Shown here: piece by piece, positions 1 to 7,394 of the stretch
Position numbering within the stretch: position 1 is the first letter of the stretch
Layout of the letters: every line of letters starts with the position of its first letter
From: Victivallales bacterium
Lineage (GTDB): Bacteria; Verrucomicrobiota; Lentisphaeria; Victivallales; JAUVCU01
Assembly: GCA_029934175.1 (NCBI GenBank)
Contig: JAOZMT010000001.1
Span: 57,448-121,447, forward strand
Length of the DNA stretch: 64,000 nt
Direction of reading: 5' to 3'
The notes under the pieces: model-generated
The model's input: only the letters and a program-made list of their open reading frames with translations
Databases searched by the model: none
What the model was told of the DNA's origin: nothing
Made by a program: the position numbers and the translations under genes

Positions 1-1332
1 TCCTGACGTTACTTTTCCTCTATTTTCTCTCAATCCAAATAATACTAACTTTACTGGCTTTTTCAATCTTAATGTTTTTGCCCAATCTGCTACTTTATTT
101 GCAATTTTGTGATTCCATTCGTCTGCAAAGATAATTTCCAAAGGAAATGTCTTTTTTCTTCTTGTGTTATTTAACTTAAGTTTCCAAAATTGGAGAATGC
201 TATATGGTGGTTTTGGCGGATTATTTATGAATTCTAAAAACATTGCGGCTTCTTTTCGTGTTAATTTTGCTATTTTTACATAATCATCCTCAGTTGGTGG
301 ATCATTGTATTCTATTTGCTTTCCCTTTGTAGCCAATTTGGTTAAGTTTTTTATAATCTTCATTGAGATTCTGGCGATTTCTGGATGTGCAAAGATAGCC
401 GCACTTGGTGTACGATATTCAAAACCCCAGTCTTTAGTTTCAAAACTAGATAGTTCACCGTAACCTTCTCTATAACATAATCTGTTCGTTCTCTTTCCTA
501 AAAAGTCATCATAAGCGGTTAAAAGTGGATATGATGGCGTAACAGGTTTAACTTTTGTACCAAACTTAAATCCTACATGAATATGTCCACCTAACGGCGC
601 TTCATTTGCAATTTGAACATCAAACCCATCGTCTTTAACCCGCTTTAATAATCGCTTTATGTTACTTATTACGATTCTAGGATTTGATGATGGATCTGGT
701 CTTAATTCTAGCTGTGTACCAGCTCCATCACAACCTATTGGATTTTCTAAGCTATCGTATACATCTCTTGCCCTTACCCAAGTATTTCTCCTTATCATAA
801 ATTCTGGATCACATCCTAAAGTAATATCAATTTTTACTTTTGGATTTTTGGCCTTTTCTACTTTGCAATTTGGCCAATTAGTATCAATGCCTAACACTCT
901 TACTATTGCCTTCAATGCCTTGTATGCGTGTGTTAAATTATCATATTTGTGAGTAAAATCAGTTAATAAAAGTACCTTGTGTTTAGGTAAATAATGTCCA
1001 ACAAAAATTCCATTAATTTTTAACTTGATTGTATCTACAATCTCAAAGCCAGTAAAATTATTTGTCCAATCATGGAAAATGCTTACTTGATTAAAAAATT
1101 CATCATCTATATGAATATCAATCAAAGCAAAGGGCCTAAGTCTTATCCCATTATTTTCTGCATAGATATAAACACTAAATGGTGAGTCAAGCCAAGCGGT
1201 GCAATGATTTGCAAAAAGTCTTATATATGGAAATTTCTGTGCGTAACGCCTAATAAATGATGGCAAAGCTTCAGATGGACTTCTTACGTATCTAGCCCTA
1301 TCTCTTGTCAATTCTAATCTTAGTCTTTTCAT
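1..1332 (-). CDS. phiEco32-like COOH-NH2 ligase (amidoligase), 3' end outside window
   Basis: Translated by eye from the minus strand; the reading frame is open to the window edge, so the C-terminus is missing. The start ATG at 1332-1330 follows a strong AGGAGGT site. Visible motifs are GCDPEF (about residue 172), TQLELRPDP, GGHIHVGF (about 250) and WGFEYRTPSAAIF. These are the acidic and histidine motifs of the glutamine-synthetase-fold amidoligases named after phage phiEco32. Such enzymes are predicted to join a carboxyl group to an amine using ATP; the substrate is unknown. It is a diverged paralogue of the plus-strand gene at 7395-8834, which has a class II amidotransferase beside it. Confidence 0.72.
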   Translation of the reverse strand, partial: MKRLRLELTRDRARYVRSPSEALPSFIRRYAQKFPYIRLFANHCTAWLDSPFSVYIYAENNGIRLRPFALIDIHIDDEFFNQVSIFHDWTNNFTGFEIVDTIKLKINGIFVGHYLPKHKVLLLTDFTHKYDNLTHAYKALKAIVRVLGIDTNWPNCKVEKAKNPKVKIDITLGCDPEFMIRRNTWVRARDVYDSLENPIGCDGAGTQLELRPDPSSNPRIVISNIKRLLKRVKDDGFDVQIANEAPLGGHIHVGFKFGTKVKPVTPSYPLLTAYDDFLGKRTNRLCYREGYGELSSFETKDWGFEYRTPSAAIFAHPEIARISMKIIKNLTKLATKGKQIEYNDPPTEDDYVKIAKLTRKEAAMFLEFINNPPKPPYSILQFWKLKLNNTRRKKTFPLEIIFADEWNHKIANKVADWAKTLRLKKPVKLVLFGLRENRGKVTSG

Positions 1333-1353
1333 TTCTACCTCCTTTCATTTTTT

Positions 1354-1617
1354 TTATGCTCCAATTGAACATCTACCACACCAAGCCCAGTTGTTACCAA
1401 CTTTTGGATCAATCACTATGTATTTAGCTTCATTTCCACAATCACAACATTTAAATTCTTTACATTCTTCACAAATTGCCTTTGCCCACTTGTCTAGTTC
1501 ATATAAATAAACTACCCTACCAACCATATAATAAGTTTTTAAAAATTTATCTGGTATATAAACTAATATAGTTTTCCTTTTGTCAATGCTTCCATCCCAT
1601 ATTTTTACTCTTATCAT
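1354..1617 (-). CDS. Small zinc-ribbon-like protein
   Basis: An 87-residue protein of unknown function. The C-terminal half has CEEC, CCDCG and CGRC clusters, suggesting one or two bound zinc ions. It has a clear AGGAGGT ribosome site and sits directly upstream of the amidoligase, after a promoter of the recurring type. It may bind nucleic acid or protein, but nothing more specific is visible. Confidence 0.65.
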   Translation of the reverse strand: MIRVKIWDGSIDKRKTILVYIPDKFLKTYYMVGRVVYLYELDKWAKAICEECKEFKCCDCGNEAKYIVIDPKVGNNWAWCGRCSIGA

Positions 1618-1646
1618 CTTTACCTCCTTTTTTGATTCTTACTTTT

Positions 1647-1675
1647 CAAATAATCATTTTTCACTTCAATGTCAA
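1647..1675 (-). promoter_or_regulatory. Sigma70-type promoter, AATGATTATT class
   Basis: TTGACA, 17 bp, TATTTG, with the ATGAT block just upstream of the -10. It drives the zinc-ribbon gene and probably the amidoligase. Confidence 0.6.
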
Positions 1676-1681
1676 GACCTT

Positions 1682-2344
1682 TTATAACCAAATCCCATAA
1701 TTAAATGTAAAATTGATTTTATTTCCATTCTTATTCTTTTGTGCAATTTCTCTATCTTTCTTTTTGATTTTTATCCAATCTACATGCTGACCATCTGTCC
1801 ATACACTATTTTCATTTCTAACAATTAGCCCTTCATATCCCAATTCGTATATCCACTTTTTAATCAACTGCTGCAATTCTTTCCAATCCATAACCATCCA
1901 CATTGGTGCAATTCTTAAATGCTCAAAATGTTCTGTTAATTTAGTATAATGACTAAAATAATTAAAAGTTTGCCTAGCATCAAAATTAGTTCTATCTAAT
2001 TTTTGCAAAATCCCAAATAAAGCTAGATTCAAATCATCGCTAGCCTTGTTTCTTAGTAATTGATAAAAATCTTCTTTTGTTCTTCCTGCGCCATAGTATA
2101 ACTCTGCCAAATAGATTCCATCTGGAAGGTTTAATTTTTTGAATTCATGCAATGCTGGATAATCCAATCTATATCTGCCGTATTTATCTTTATTAACGCT
2201 AAATACTGTATCCTTTCTTTTGATAATATATTGTAATTCACCGTCTAGTTTCAAAGATACATAACATGGAAATTTAATATTATGCTTTGACCCTCTAAAT
2301 TTACATAATGGAAGCTTATAGTTCTTCTTGGAGAATGTTTTCAT
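1682..2344 (-). CDS. ATP-dependent DNA/RNA ligase-like nucleotidyltransferase
   Basis: A minimal, mostly adenylation-domain ligase of about 220 residues. The motif order of covalent nucleotidyltransferases is visible: KLDGE (motif I with the AMP-accepting lysine), YLAELYYG (motif III), EGLIVRN (motif IV) and WIKIKK (motif V). Motif I lacks the usual arginine two residues after the glycine. The family seals nicks in DNA or RNA through a ligase-AMP intermediate. The start was placed at the ATG preceded by GGAGGTAAAA rather than at the longer 2374 start. It overlaps the gene upstream by 29 bp, so the two are translated together. Confidence 0.7.
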   Translation of the reverse strand: MKTFSKKNYKLPLCKFRGSKHNIKFPCYVSLKLDGELQYIIKRKDTVFSVNKDKYGRYRLDYPALHEFKKLNLPDGIYLAELYYGAGRTKEDFYQLLRNKASDDLNLALFGILQKLDRTNFDARQTFNYFSHYTKLTEHFEHLRIAPMWMVMDWKELQQLIKKWIYELGYEGLIVRNENSVWTDGQHVDWIKIKKKDREIAQKNKNGNKINFTFNYGIWL

Positions 2345-2519
2345 TTTTACCTCCATAAATTTCATCGGCTTCAATCTCTATATATAATCTCCTATACAAC
2401 TGATATAATTTCCAATGTTTCAAGTTTAAATCGTTCCTATTTAATTGGTCCTCAATCTCTTTTTCATAAAATTTTACAAATGCACAAGTCATTTCCTTGT
2501 ATGTTTGCTTTCCATTCAT
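2316..2519 (-). CDS. Small hypothetical protein
   Basis: A 67-residue charged, probably helical protein starting at an ATG 2 nt after GGAGGTCC-like sequence. No family is recognised. Its 3' end overlaps the ligase start, so it may be cotranslated with the ligase. Confidence 0.55.
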   Translation of the reverse strand: MNGKQTYKEMTCAFVKFYEKEIEDQLNRNDLNLKHWKLYQLYRRLYIEIEADEIYGGKNENILQEEL

Positions 2520-2572
2520 TTGGACCTCCCATCTTTGCATTGCATGAATTACAAAGATTTTTATCCTTCATT

Positions 2573-2782
2573 TTAATTTACTGGATAATTATTATCCAAT
2601 AATCCAAAAATACATACTAAATAGCCTGCTATTTTTTCAGCTGGCACTTTAAAAAAAGCACACCATTTAATAGCCCTAACCACCTTTTCTGGTGGAATGT
2701 TGCGTCTTTCTAATTCACCGATAACACTGGGAAGATCCCAACTTGAATTGGCAATGAGTTTTTTTATTTCTCTCTTATTCAT
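2573..2782 (-). CDS. Small hypothetical protein
   Basis: A 69-residue protein with an AGGAGGC ribosome site. It is predicted mostly helical, with a hydrophobic C-terminal stretch (VCIFGLL). No recognisable domain; it lies in the chain of small minus-strand genes. Confidence 0.6.
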   Translation of the reverse strand: MNKREIKKLIANSSWDLPSVIGELERRNIPPEKVVRAIKWCAFFKVPAEKIAGYLVCIFGLLDNNYPVN

Positions 2783-2793
2783 TTTAGCCTCCT

Positions 2794-2967
2794 TTAATTT
2801 AATAATGATTCAATTACTATAGCACTATCCACTATTTGCTCTGCTCTCTCTTTTGGTATTTCATAGTCTTTTATCAATTCGTCTATAACTTCTTGGATTT
2901 GTCTTTTTGCTTCATCTTCACTTACATTATATTTTTTTGCTAATTTTTTAATTAAATTCTTTTTCAT
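2794..2967 (-). CDS. Small acidic helical protein
   Basis: A 57-residue ORF found by reading the gap. It begins MKKNLIKKLAKKYNVSEDEAK, preceded by AGGAGGT, and ends in TAA just before the next ribosome site. It is rich in Lys and Glu and probably a helical bundle. A promoter lies immediately upstream. Function unknown. Confidence 0.6.
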   Translation of the reverse strand: MKKNLIKKLAKKYNVSEDEAKRQIQEVIDELIKDYEIPKERAEQIVDSAIVIESLLN

Positions 2968-2986
2968 CTTTTACCTCCTTACTTTC

Positions 2987-3015
2987 TTAGTAATCATTTT
3001 AAATGTAAAAGTCAA
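2987..3015 (-). promoter_or_regulatory. Sigma70-type promoter, AATGATTATT class
   Basis: TTGACT, 17 bp, TACTAA, with AAAATGAT before the -10. The -35 overlaps the 3' end of the upstream gene. Confidence 0.6.
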
Positions 3016-4169
3016 TACTCCAAAAACATAATTTTATCGTTCAATTTATTGATTGGAATTTTTCCTATTATACTGGACCTTTCCTTTCTCACTAACTCAA
3101 AATCTTTGATATAATTTTCATAGCCCTTTGGAATTCTTATCAAAATCTTTGCAACTTTCTTAGGTTTTTCTTGAACCTTTTGTTGTGTAGGCAATATATT
3201 ATTACTCTCTTCTCTTTTAATCAATTCCCCTTCCTTATCAAATAACTCATATTTGTAAAGAGTATCTTTTTCAAAATATACCTTAACTTTTTTAACATTA
3301 TCTTTTAAAGATTCTAACAACATATTAATTTTCTTTTCCTTTTCATTACTAATGCTGCAAACTTTTATCTCTTTATCTTGTATCTTTAAATAGGTTTCAA
3401 CTATTGGTTTTTCCCTTTTATCTTTTTCAATTTGATATATAGTAATTCCATCAGGACAACTAACTGATATACTATTATTTTCTCCAAAGATTACGTCATA
3501 TTTTATTATTTTATTTCCTTTCAAAACAAGCTTCAATTCCTTCATATTCTTAATCCAATCATATCTTTTTTTAAGTATTTCATAAGCTTTTTGTGCCTTA
3601 AAAGAATAGCTTGGAATTGGTTTACCATCTTCAAATGCTTTAATAACTACATCTTCTTTTTTCTCAATGTCTTCAATTACTTTCTGTATTATCAAACCGC
3701 TAATAAATGTCACTCTATATTTGATTATTTTCCCATTGGAAAGCCAAACTTTTAAATGTTTAACTTTGTTGGATTTTTCTAAATTGAATAATAAATCGTT
3801 AATTTTTTCAATCTCTGTTCCAATTGGCCAAATTTTGAATTCCACGCCAGTGAAGGTTACCATGTGCGCTTCAATAACTGGTAAATTAACAAAATCATTT
3901 TTTACTCCAATCTCAAGCTCTTTTCCATCTTTGTATCTGATTTTATAATAATAAACATAATAATCATCACCTTTGGTAGGTTTTTTTGCATAGAGTTTTG
4001 CTGATTCAGAGTCTTTTCTTTCTAATTGTGCTTTTAAAAAAGGACATATATTTTTTAATATAGCTCTACTTATATAAGAACAAGTGGTAGCATCAATCAA
4101 CATATTTTCTTCTTTGCAAAAAATTTTTATTTTTTGTTTTATTTCTGGTTTTATTTCTGTTGTAGCCAT
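3012..4169 (-). CDS. Hypothetical protein with internal repeats
   Basis: A 385-residue protein of unknown function. Three loosely similar segments can be seen: VKHLKVWLSNGKIIKY, MKELKLVLKGNKIIKY and VKKVKVYFEKDTLYKY, each followed by a short beta-rich stretch. This suggests a modular beta-strand protein built from one duplicated unit. No catalytic motif, signal peptide or membrane segment is visible. It is the largest unknown in the minus-strand small-gene region and follows a 77-codon gene with one base between them. Confidence 0.65.
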   Translation of the reverse strand: MATTEIKPEIKQKIKIFCKEENMLIDATTCSYISRAILKNICPFLKAQLERKDSESAKLYAKKPTKGDDYYVYYYKIRYKDGKELEIGVKNDFVNLPVIEAHMVTFTGVEFKIWPIGTEIEKINDLLFNLEKSNKVKHLKVWLSNGKIIKYRVTFISGLIIQKVIEDIEKKEDVVIKAFEDGKPIPSYSFKAQKAYEILKKRYDWIKNMKELKLVLKGNKIIKYDVIFGENNSISVSCPDGITIYQIEKDKREKPIVETYLKIQDKEIKVCSISNEKEKKINMLLESLKDNVKKVKVYFEKDTLYKYELFDKEGELIKREESNNILPTQQKVQEKPKKVAKILIRIPKGYENYIKDFELVRKERSSIIGKIPINKLNDKIMFLEY

Positions 4170-4170
4170 T

Positions 4171-4404
4171 TTAGCCTCCCTTTAAAATAATTTGCCTAAA
4201 CCAACGGTGTAAACAACAACAAATTCCCTTTTCCGCATAGATTTTTAATCCAATGATTTTTTTGTCTTCTGTATCTCCTCTTGTATAAAGCATCTCATCT
4301 AATTCTTTATCTAATTCTGCTAATTCTTTCCAATGTTGATGCTTCATTTTTTCATAAAGTGCTTGCCTTTGCTGTTGCCCTAACTTATTTAAAATTTCCT
4401 TCAT
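4171..4404 (-). CDS. Small hypothetical protein
   Basis: A 77-residue protein with a charged helical N-terminal half and a CCCLHRW motif near the C-terminus. No family recognised. A promoter of the recurring type sits directly upstream. Confidence 0.55.
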   Translation of the reverse strand: MKEILNKLGQQQRQALYEKMKHQHWKELAELDKELDEMLYTRGDTEDKKIIGLKIYAEKGICCCLHRWFRQIILKGG

Positions 4405-4410
4405 ATCTTT

Positions 4411-4439
4411 TTAATAATCATTTTGAATATAAAAGTCAA
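4411..4439 (-). promoter_or_regulatory. Sigma70-type promoter, AATGATTATT class
   Basis: TTGACT, 17 bp, TATTAA with AAAATGAT before the -10; close to the consensus of this promoter family. Confidence 0.65.
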
Positions 4440-4447
4440 TCCTTTTT

Positions 4448-4834
4448 TTAAAAAAATTGATTCAAATAATCAACTATTGCCTTTTCAGTTTTCGGCATCC
4501 TTTTCAATTTAGGTCTTACTAACTTTGTTTTTTTCTTAGAACTTTCCAAGGCAGTCCTTAATTTTGCAAAACTGTCCATAATCGTTTCATTTTCCATCCA
4601 ACCCAATTCCTTCCATGCTTGCCTTAAATTTTCTGCCGCTTCTGGATACCTTTTCCAATAAAAATTGGATACAAGCCCTAAAGGTTTACATTTAATATAA
4701 ATAGCATTAATAACCTCACTTTCACTAAATCCTTCTTTTTGCCATTCTTCTTTGATTTTTAATAGATGTTTTTTCATTTGTTCTTTAGACATATAGGCTT
4801 TCAAGCCAATTGGCCTACCTTTTAATGTTTTCAT
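4448..4834 (-). CDS. Hypothetical protein
   Basis: A 128-residue basic helical protein. The N-terminal part (residues 15-70) reads like a helix-turn-helix-type region and the C-terminal third is rich in Lys and Arg, so nucleic-acid binding is possible. No specific family recognised. It overlaps the upstream gene by 20 bp. Confidence 0.6.
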   Translation of the reverse strand: MKTLKGRPIGLKAYMSKEQMKKHLLKIKEEWQKEGFSESEVINAIYIKCKPLGLVSNFYWKRYPEAAENLRQAWKELGWMENETIMDSFAKLRTALESSKKKTKLVRPKLKRMPKTEKAIVDYLNQFF

Positions 4835-5135
4835 CTTTCACCTCCCCAATGCCTACAAGGCTAAATTCATTGATTTTTATTTTTATGTTTTTATTTGCTT
4901 GATTAATTTTTTCAAAGATTTTTCTTATTAAATCAGTGACATTCCAAAAAACTATGTCTTCTGTAAATTCTTTATCTTTATTACCAATATCTACTTGGAT
5001 ATTGTCAAAGTAAATATAAGCTTTGCAATATATTGAACCTTGATACTTTTTCCCTTTATTAGTTTTATTATCTTCTTTTTTATAATGTTCAAAAAACTCT
5101 AACCAGTGATCAACATAATCTTTTTTATTTTGCAT
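4815..5135 (-). CDS. Hypothetical protein
   Basis: A 106-residue protein. The start was placed at the ATG after GGAGGTTTAAA, not at the longer upstream start. It is a mixed alpha/beta, Lys/Asp-rich protein without a recognised motif, in an operon with its neighbours. Confidence 0.55.
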   Translation of the reverse strand: MQNKKDYVDHWLEFFEHYKKEDNKTNKGKKYQGSIYCKAYIYFDNIQVDIGNKDKEFTEDIVFWNVTDLIRKIFEKINQANKNIKIKINEFSLVGIGEVKDENIKR

Positions 5136-5136
5136 T

Positions 5137-5358
5137 TTAAACCTCCCTTCTAATGCCTTTTCCTTCTTTACTATCTTTATCCAAAATAGCGTCAATTTCT
5201 TTACACACTTGAGTTAACGCAGAATTGATTTTTAACCAATTGTCATCTTCTACTAACAATTCTTTTTCCTTTCCACTACGGGAAATTATTAAACTACAAT
5301 CGGTGCAGCCTATTTGTCCTATTTTTATCTCATAATTATGTATTTTAAATAAAAGCAT
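5137..5358 (-). CDS. Small hypothetical protein
   Basis: A 73-residue protein with a CTDC pair at residues 18-21 and a charged C-terminal helix. No family recognised. It ends one base before the next gene and has an AGGAGGT site that overlaps the stop of the gene upstream. Confidence 0.6.
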   Translation of the reverse strand: MLLFKIHNYEIKIGQIGCTDCSLIISRSGKEKELLVEDDNWLKINSALTQVCKEIDAILDKDSKEGKGIRREV

Positions 5359-5359
5359 T

Positions 5360-5506
5360 TTAAACCTCCTTTAAATCTATTAAATAGCCTAATATAAGGA
5401 AAAGCCACATAAGTGCAAACATTCTTAAATCGTGGTAGATTAAGTAACCTATTGCACTGCCTATACATAAAATATCTGGCAATAACCTAATAAATAATTT
5501 AATCAT
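5360..5506 (-). CDS. 48-residue membrane protein
   Basis: A small ORF read directly: MIKLFIRLLPDILCIGSAIG, then a second hydrophobic segment ALMWLFLILGYLI. Two short membrane spans are likely. Its start overlaps the stop of the upstream gene by 4 bases (ATGA), and its last codons contain the next gene's ribosome site. Function unknown. Confidence 0.55.
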   Translation of the reverse strand: MIKLFIRLLPDILCIGSAIGYLIYHDLRMFALMWLFLILGYLIDLKEV

Positions 5507-5673
5507 CTTTCCTCCTTGTAAATTTTTGCTTTATATAAAAAACAATAGACATAATCCTTGCCAGTTTTAAAATCTGTTTTTGGATTTCCGCCAAAACGGC
5601 AATAGTGACACTTCAAAAAACTAACTCCCATTTCTCTTTGAAACCTATAAATATTTTTCATTTTGAACTTCAT
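5503..5673 (-). CDS. 56-residue CxxC protein
   Basis: A small ORF beginning MKFKMKNIYRFQREMGVSF, with a KCHYC motif and a later YCF. This could be a small metal site. It is ATGA-coupled to the membrane protein downstream. Function unknown. Confidence 0.55.
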   Translation of the reverse strand: MKFKMKNIYRFQREMGVSFLKCHYCRFGGNPKTDFKTGKDYVYCFLYKAKIYKEER

Positions 5674-5699
5674 TTTTAACTCTCCTTTTTGCTAATTTC

Positions 5700-5924
5700 C
5701 TAATAAAGCCTTAAGATACATTCTGCATTATTTGCCCTCTCACCAATATATTCTTCTGCAACTTTTTTAGCATATTTAACTAATACATTCCCAGGAACTC
5801 CAAATGGAAGCCCGTATAAATGGGCAGGGCAATAAAAATAGATTCTATCAATCCTTAAACCCCTGACCTTTTTTGCTATTGTCTTTTCTTCTTTGTTAAA
5901 TTCTATCTCTACTTTATATGCCAT
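5700..5924 (-). CDS. Small hypothetical protein
   Basis: A 74-residue alpha/beta protein with strong AGGAGG upstream. Contains YFYCPAHLYG. No recognised family. Confidence 0.6.
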   Translation of the reverse strand: MAYKVEIEFNKEEKTIAKKVRGLRIDRIYFYCPAHLYGLPFGVPGNVLVKYAKKVAEEYIGERANNAECILRLY

Positions 5925-5935
5925 TTTTTTCCTCC

Positions 5936-6166
5936 TTAAATGTAATATTTTATTTCCTTTTTAAACTTTTTAAAGAATGGGCTATGAGATGGAGGCATGC
6001 GTTTTAATGCAAAAATTAATAGTGCCATTCTGAAAGTGATAAAATGTTCTTCATCCGTATCTAAATTCTTTTTGGCTTCTTCAATTAATTCATTCCATTC
6101 GTTCTTTAAATCCTTAATAAACACTTTTAGTCCGTACTCTCTTTCAAATAAATTTTTGAGTGACAT
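5936..6166 (-). CDS. Small hypothetical protein
   Basis: A 76-residue helical protein starting MSLKNLFEREYGLKVF at the ATG after AGGAGGTTTAAA. The longer start at 6187 has no ribosome site. Function unknown. Confidence 0.55.
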   Translation of the reverse strand: MSLKNLFEREYGLKVFIKDLKNEWNELIEEAKKNLDTDEEHFITFRMALLIFALKRMPPSHSPFFKKFKKEIKYYI

Positions 6167-6218
6167 TTTAAACCTCCTTTTTCTCATAATAAGATGCTTT
6201 AATAATTATAAACTAATC

Positions 6219-6446
6219 CTATATTATATGGACTTGATTTTTGCCATTTATTGTAAAGGCCTCATACCATATACCATTAACTTTTATTCCTAAAGTTTTT
6301 CTTTTTTCCGTCTTGACTAAATAAACCATTGCATTCTTAGATTCATAATATGTACCATCTGGACGATAAAAATAAATGATTCCAAAAGCATCAACGGGTT
6401 TTAGAATTTCTTTGACTTTGATTCTTGGAGATATTATTTTATTCAT
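6219..6446 (-). CDS. Small hypothetical protein
   Basis: A 75-residue beta-rich protein with an AGGAGGTTTAAG site and the recurring promoter just upstream. No recognised family. Confidence 0.6.
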   Translation of the reverse strand: MNKIISPRIKVKEILKPVDAFGIIYFYRPDGTYYESKNAMVYLVKTEKRKTLGIKVNGIWYEAFTINGKNQVHII

Positions 6447-6467
6447 CTTAAACCTCCTTTTTCTTTT

Positions 6468-6496
6468 CTAATAATTATTTTAAACATGAAAGTCAA
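6468..6496 (-). promoter_or_regulatory. Sigma70-type promoter, AATGATTATT class
   Basis: TTGACT, 17 bp, TATTAG, with AAAATAAT before the -10. Confidence 0.6.
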
Positions 6497-6869
6497 TAGT
6501 TACCTTAAACTTTTTAACAATTTTCCAAAAGTCCTGTTTATCCTTAAAGAAAAATAAATATTTATGCCATTCTTTTTCTTGACCTAATGACCAAGGTTTT
6601 GTTTCCATTCTTATGGAATATTTTTTTAAACAAAGAAAAAAATTAGATGATTCTTTATTTTTAGTTTTTTTAACTTTTAAAGTGCCATCCCATAAATTTC
6701 CTGTTATTTGTTCTAAATCATAATTTATATAGTCATCAAATGATCCAAAAGCTGCTTTAATAAACATACACATGTCACCAAAAAATGGCATTAAATCATA
6801 TCTGGCCTGATCATGTTCTTTTATGATGAAAACCTTTTTTCCAATTTGTAGATTGTAATAAGATGCCAT
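6480..6869 (-). CDS. Hypothetical protein
   Basis: A 129-residue aromatic-rich protein (many Phe, Tyr and Trp) without a signal peptide or known motif. It is the first gene of the minus-strand block, read from a promoter at 6888-6916. Function unknown; its position beside the divergent control region suggests early expression. Confidence 0.6.
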   Translation of the reverse strand: MASYYNLQIGKKVFIIKEHDQARYDLMPFFGDMCMFIKAAFGSFDDYINYDLEQITGNLWDGTLKVKKTKNKESSNFFLCLKKYSIRMETKPWSLGQEKEWHKYLFFFKDKQDFWKIVKKFKVTIDFHV

Positions 6870-6887
6870 TTAAATCTCCTTTTCTTC

Positions 6888-6916
6888 TTAATAATCATTT
6901 CAAATATAAAAGTCAA
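6888..6916 (-). promoter_or_regulatory. Sigma70-type promoter, AATGATTATT class
   Basis: TTGACT, 17 bp, TATTAA, with GAAATGAT before the -10. It reads leftward from the 6.9-7.4 kb divergent region. Confidence 0.65.
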
Positions 6917-7213
6917 TAGGAAAAGATAATGATTAGATAGACCTAATTTTTGCTGATTTTATCAATATTGTATTTGTGACTAAATCAACAATTTATTTTT
7001 TTGCCCATAAATTTGGGAAAAAAGAAAAGTTTGGATTCATATTTTCCGAGAAAAAATTCATTTGCACTTCAAATAGAAAAGATTCGAGAAAAAGAAAATT
7101 TTTTGATTGAAAGGAAAAAGTTAGATGTTTCAAACAATGTCTCATAAAACAAATTTAGTTGCACTTCAAATAAGAAAAGTTTTAATATTTTATTTTTTCT
7201 AAAGAGCAAGAGA

Positions 7214-7327
7214 AAGTTAGGTCTGCCAAAGTATCTTAGATTGGCCTAACAATGCATGGCGGGACTAACAATTAAATCTATGTCGAGAATTAGGTCTATC
7301 TAACATTGGCAATTGGACCTAATCGTA
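7214..7327. repeat. Array 1 of the 19-bp-phased palindromic repeat
   Basis: Six consecutive 19-bp units start at 7214, 7233, 7252, 7271, 7290 and 7309. They share half-sites of the type GTTAG[GT][TC]C and its complement (for example AAGTTAGGTC, GGCCTAACA, TTAGGTCTATCTAAC). The rest of the non-coding stretch 6917-7213 holds looser copies (GATAGACCTAAT near 6934) and two copies of TTGCACTTCAAAT near 7050 and 7150. The array ends 12 bp before the promoter of the amidoligase transcription unit. Confidence 0.75.
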
Positions 7328-7338
7328 CAAAGTGGGTA

Positions 7339-7367
7339 TTGACTGTAAGACCAATAATGATTATTTA
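7339..7367 (+). promoter_or_regulatory. Sigma70-type promoter, AATGATTATT class
   Basis: TTGACT, 17 bp, TATTTA, with TAATGAT before the -10. It lies between repeat array 1 and the amidoligase start. Confidence 0.65.
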
Positions 7368-7394
7368 CATCTTAGATTTAGTTTGGAGGTGATC

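Noticed and set aside
659..952. Plus-strand 97-codon ORF
   Set aside because: Antisense to the well-supported amidoligase frame, without a ribosome site.
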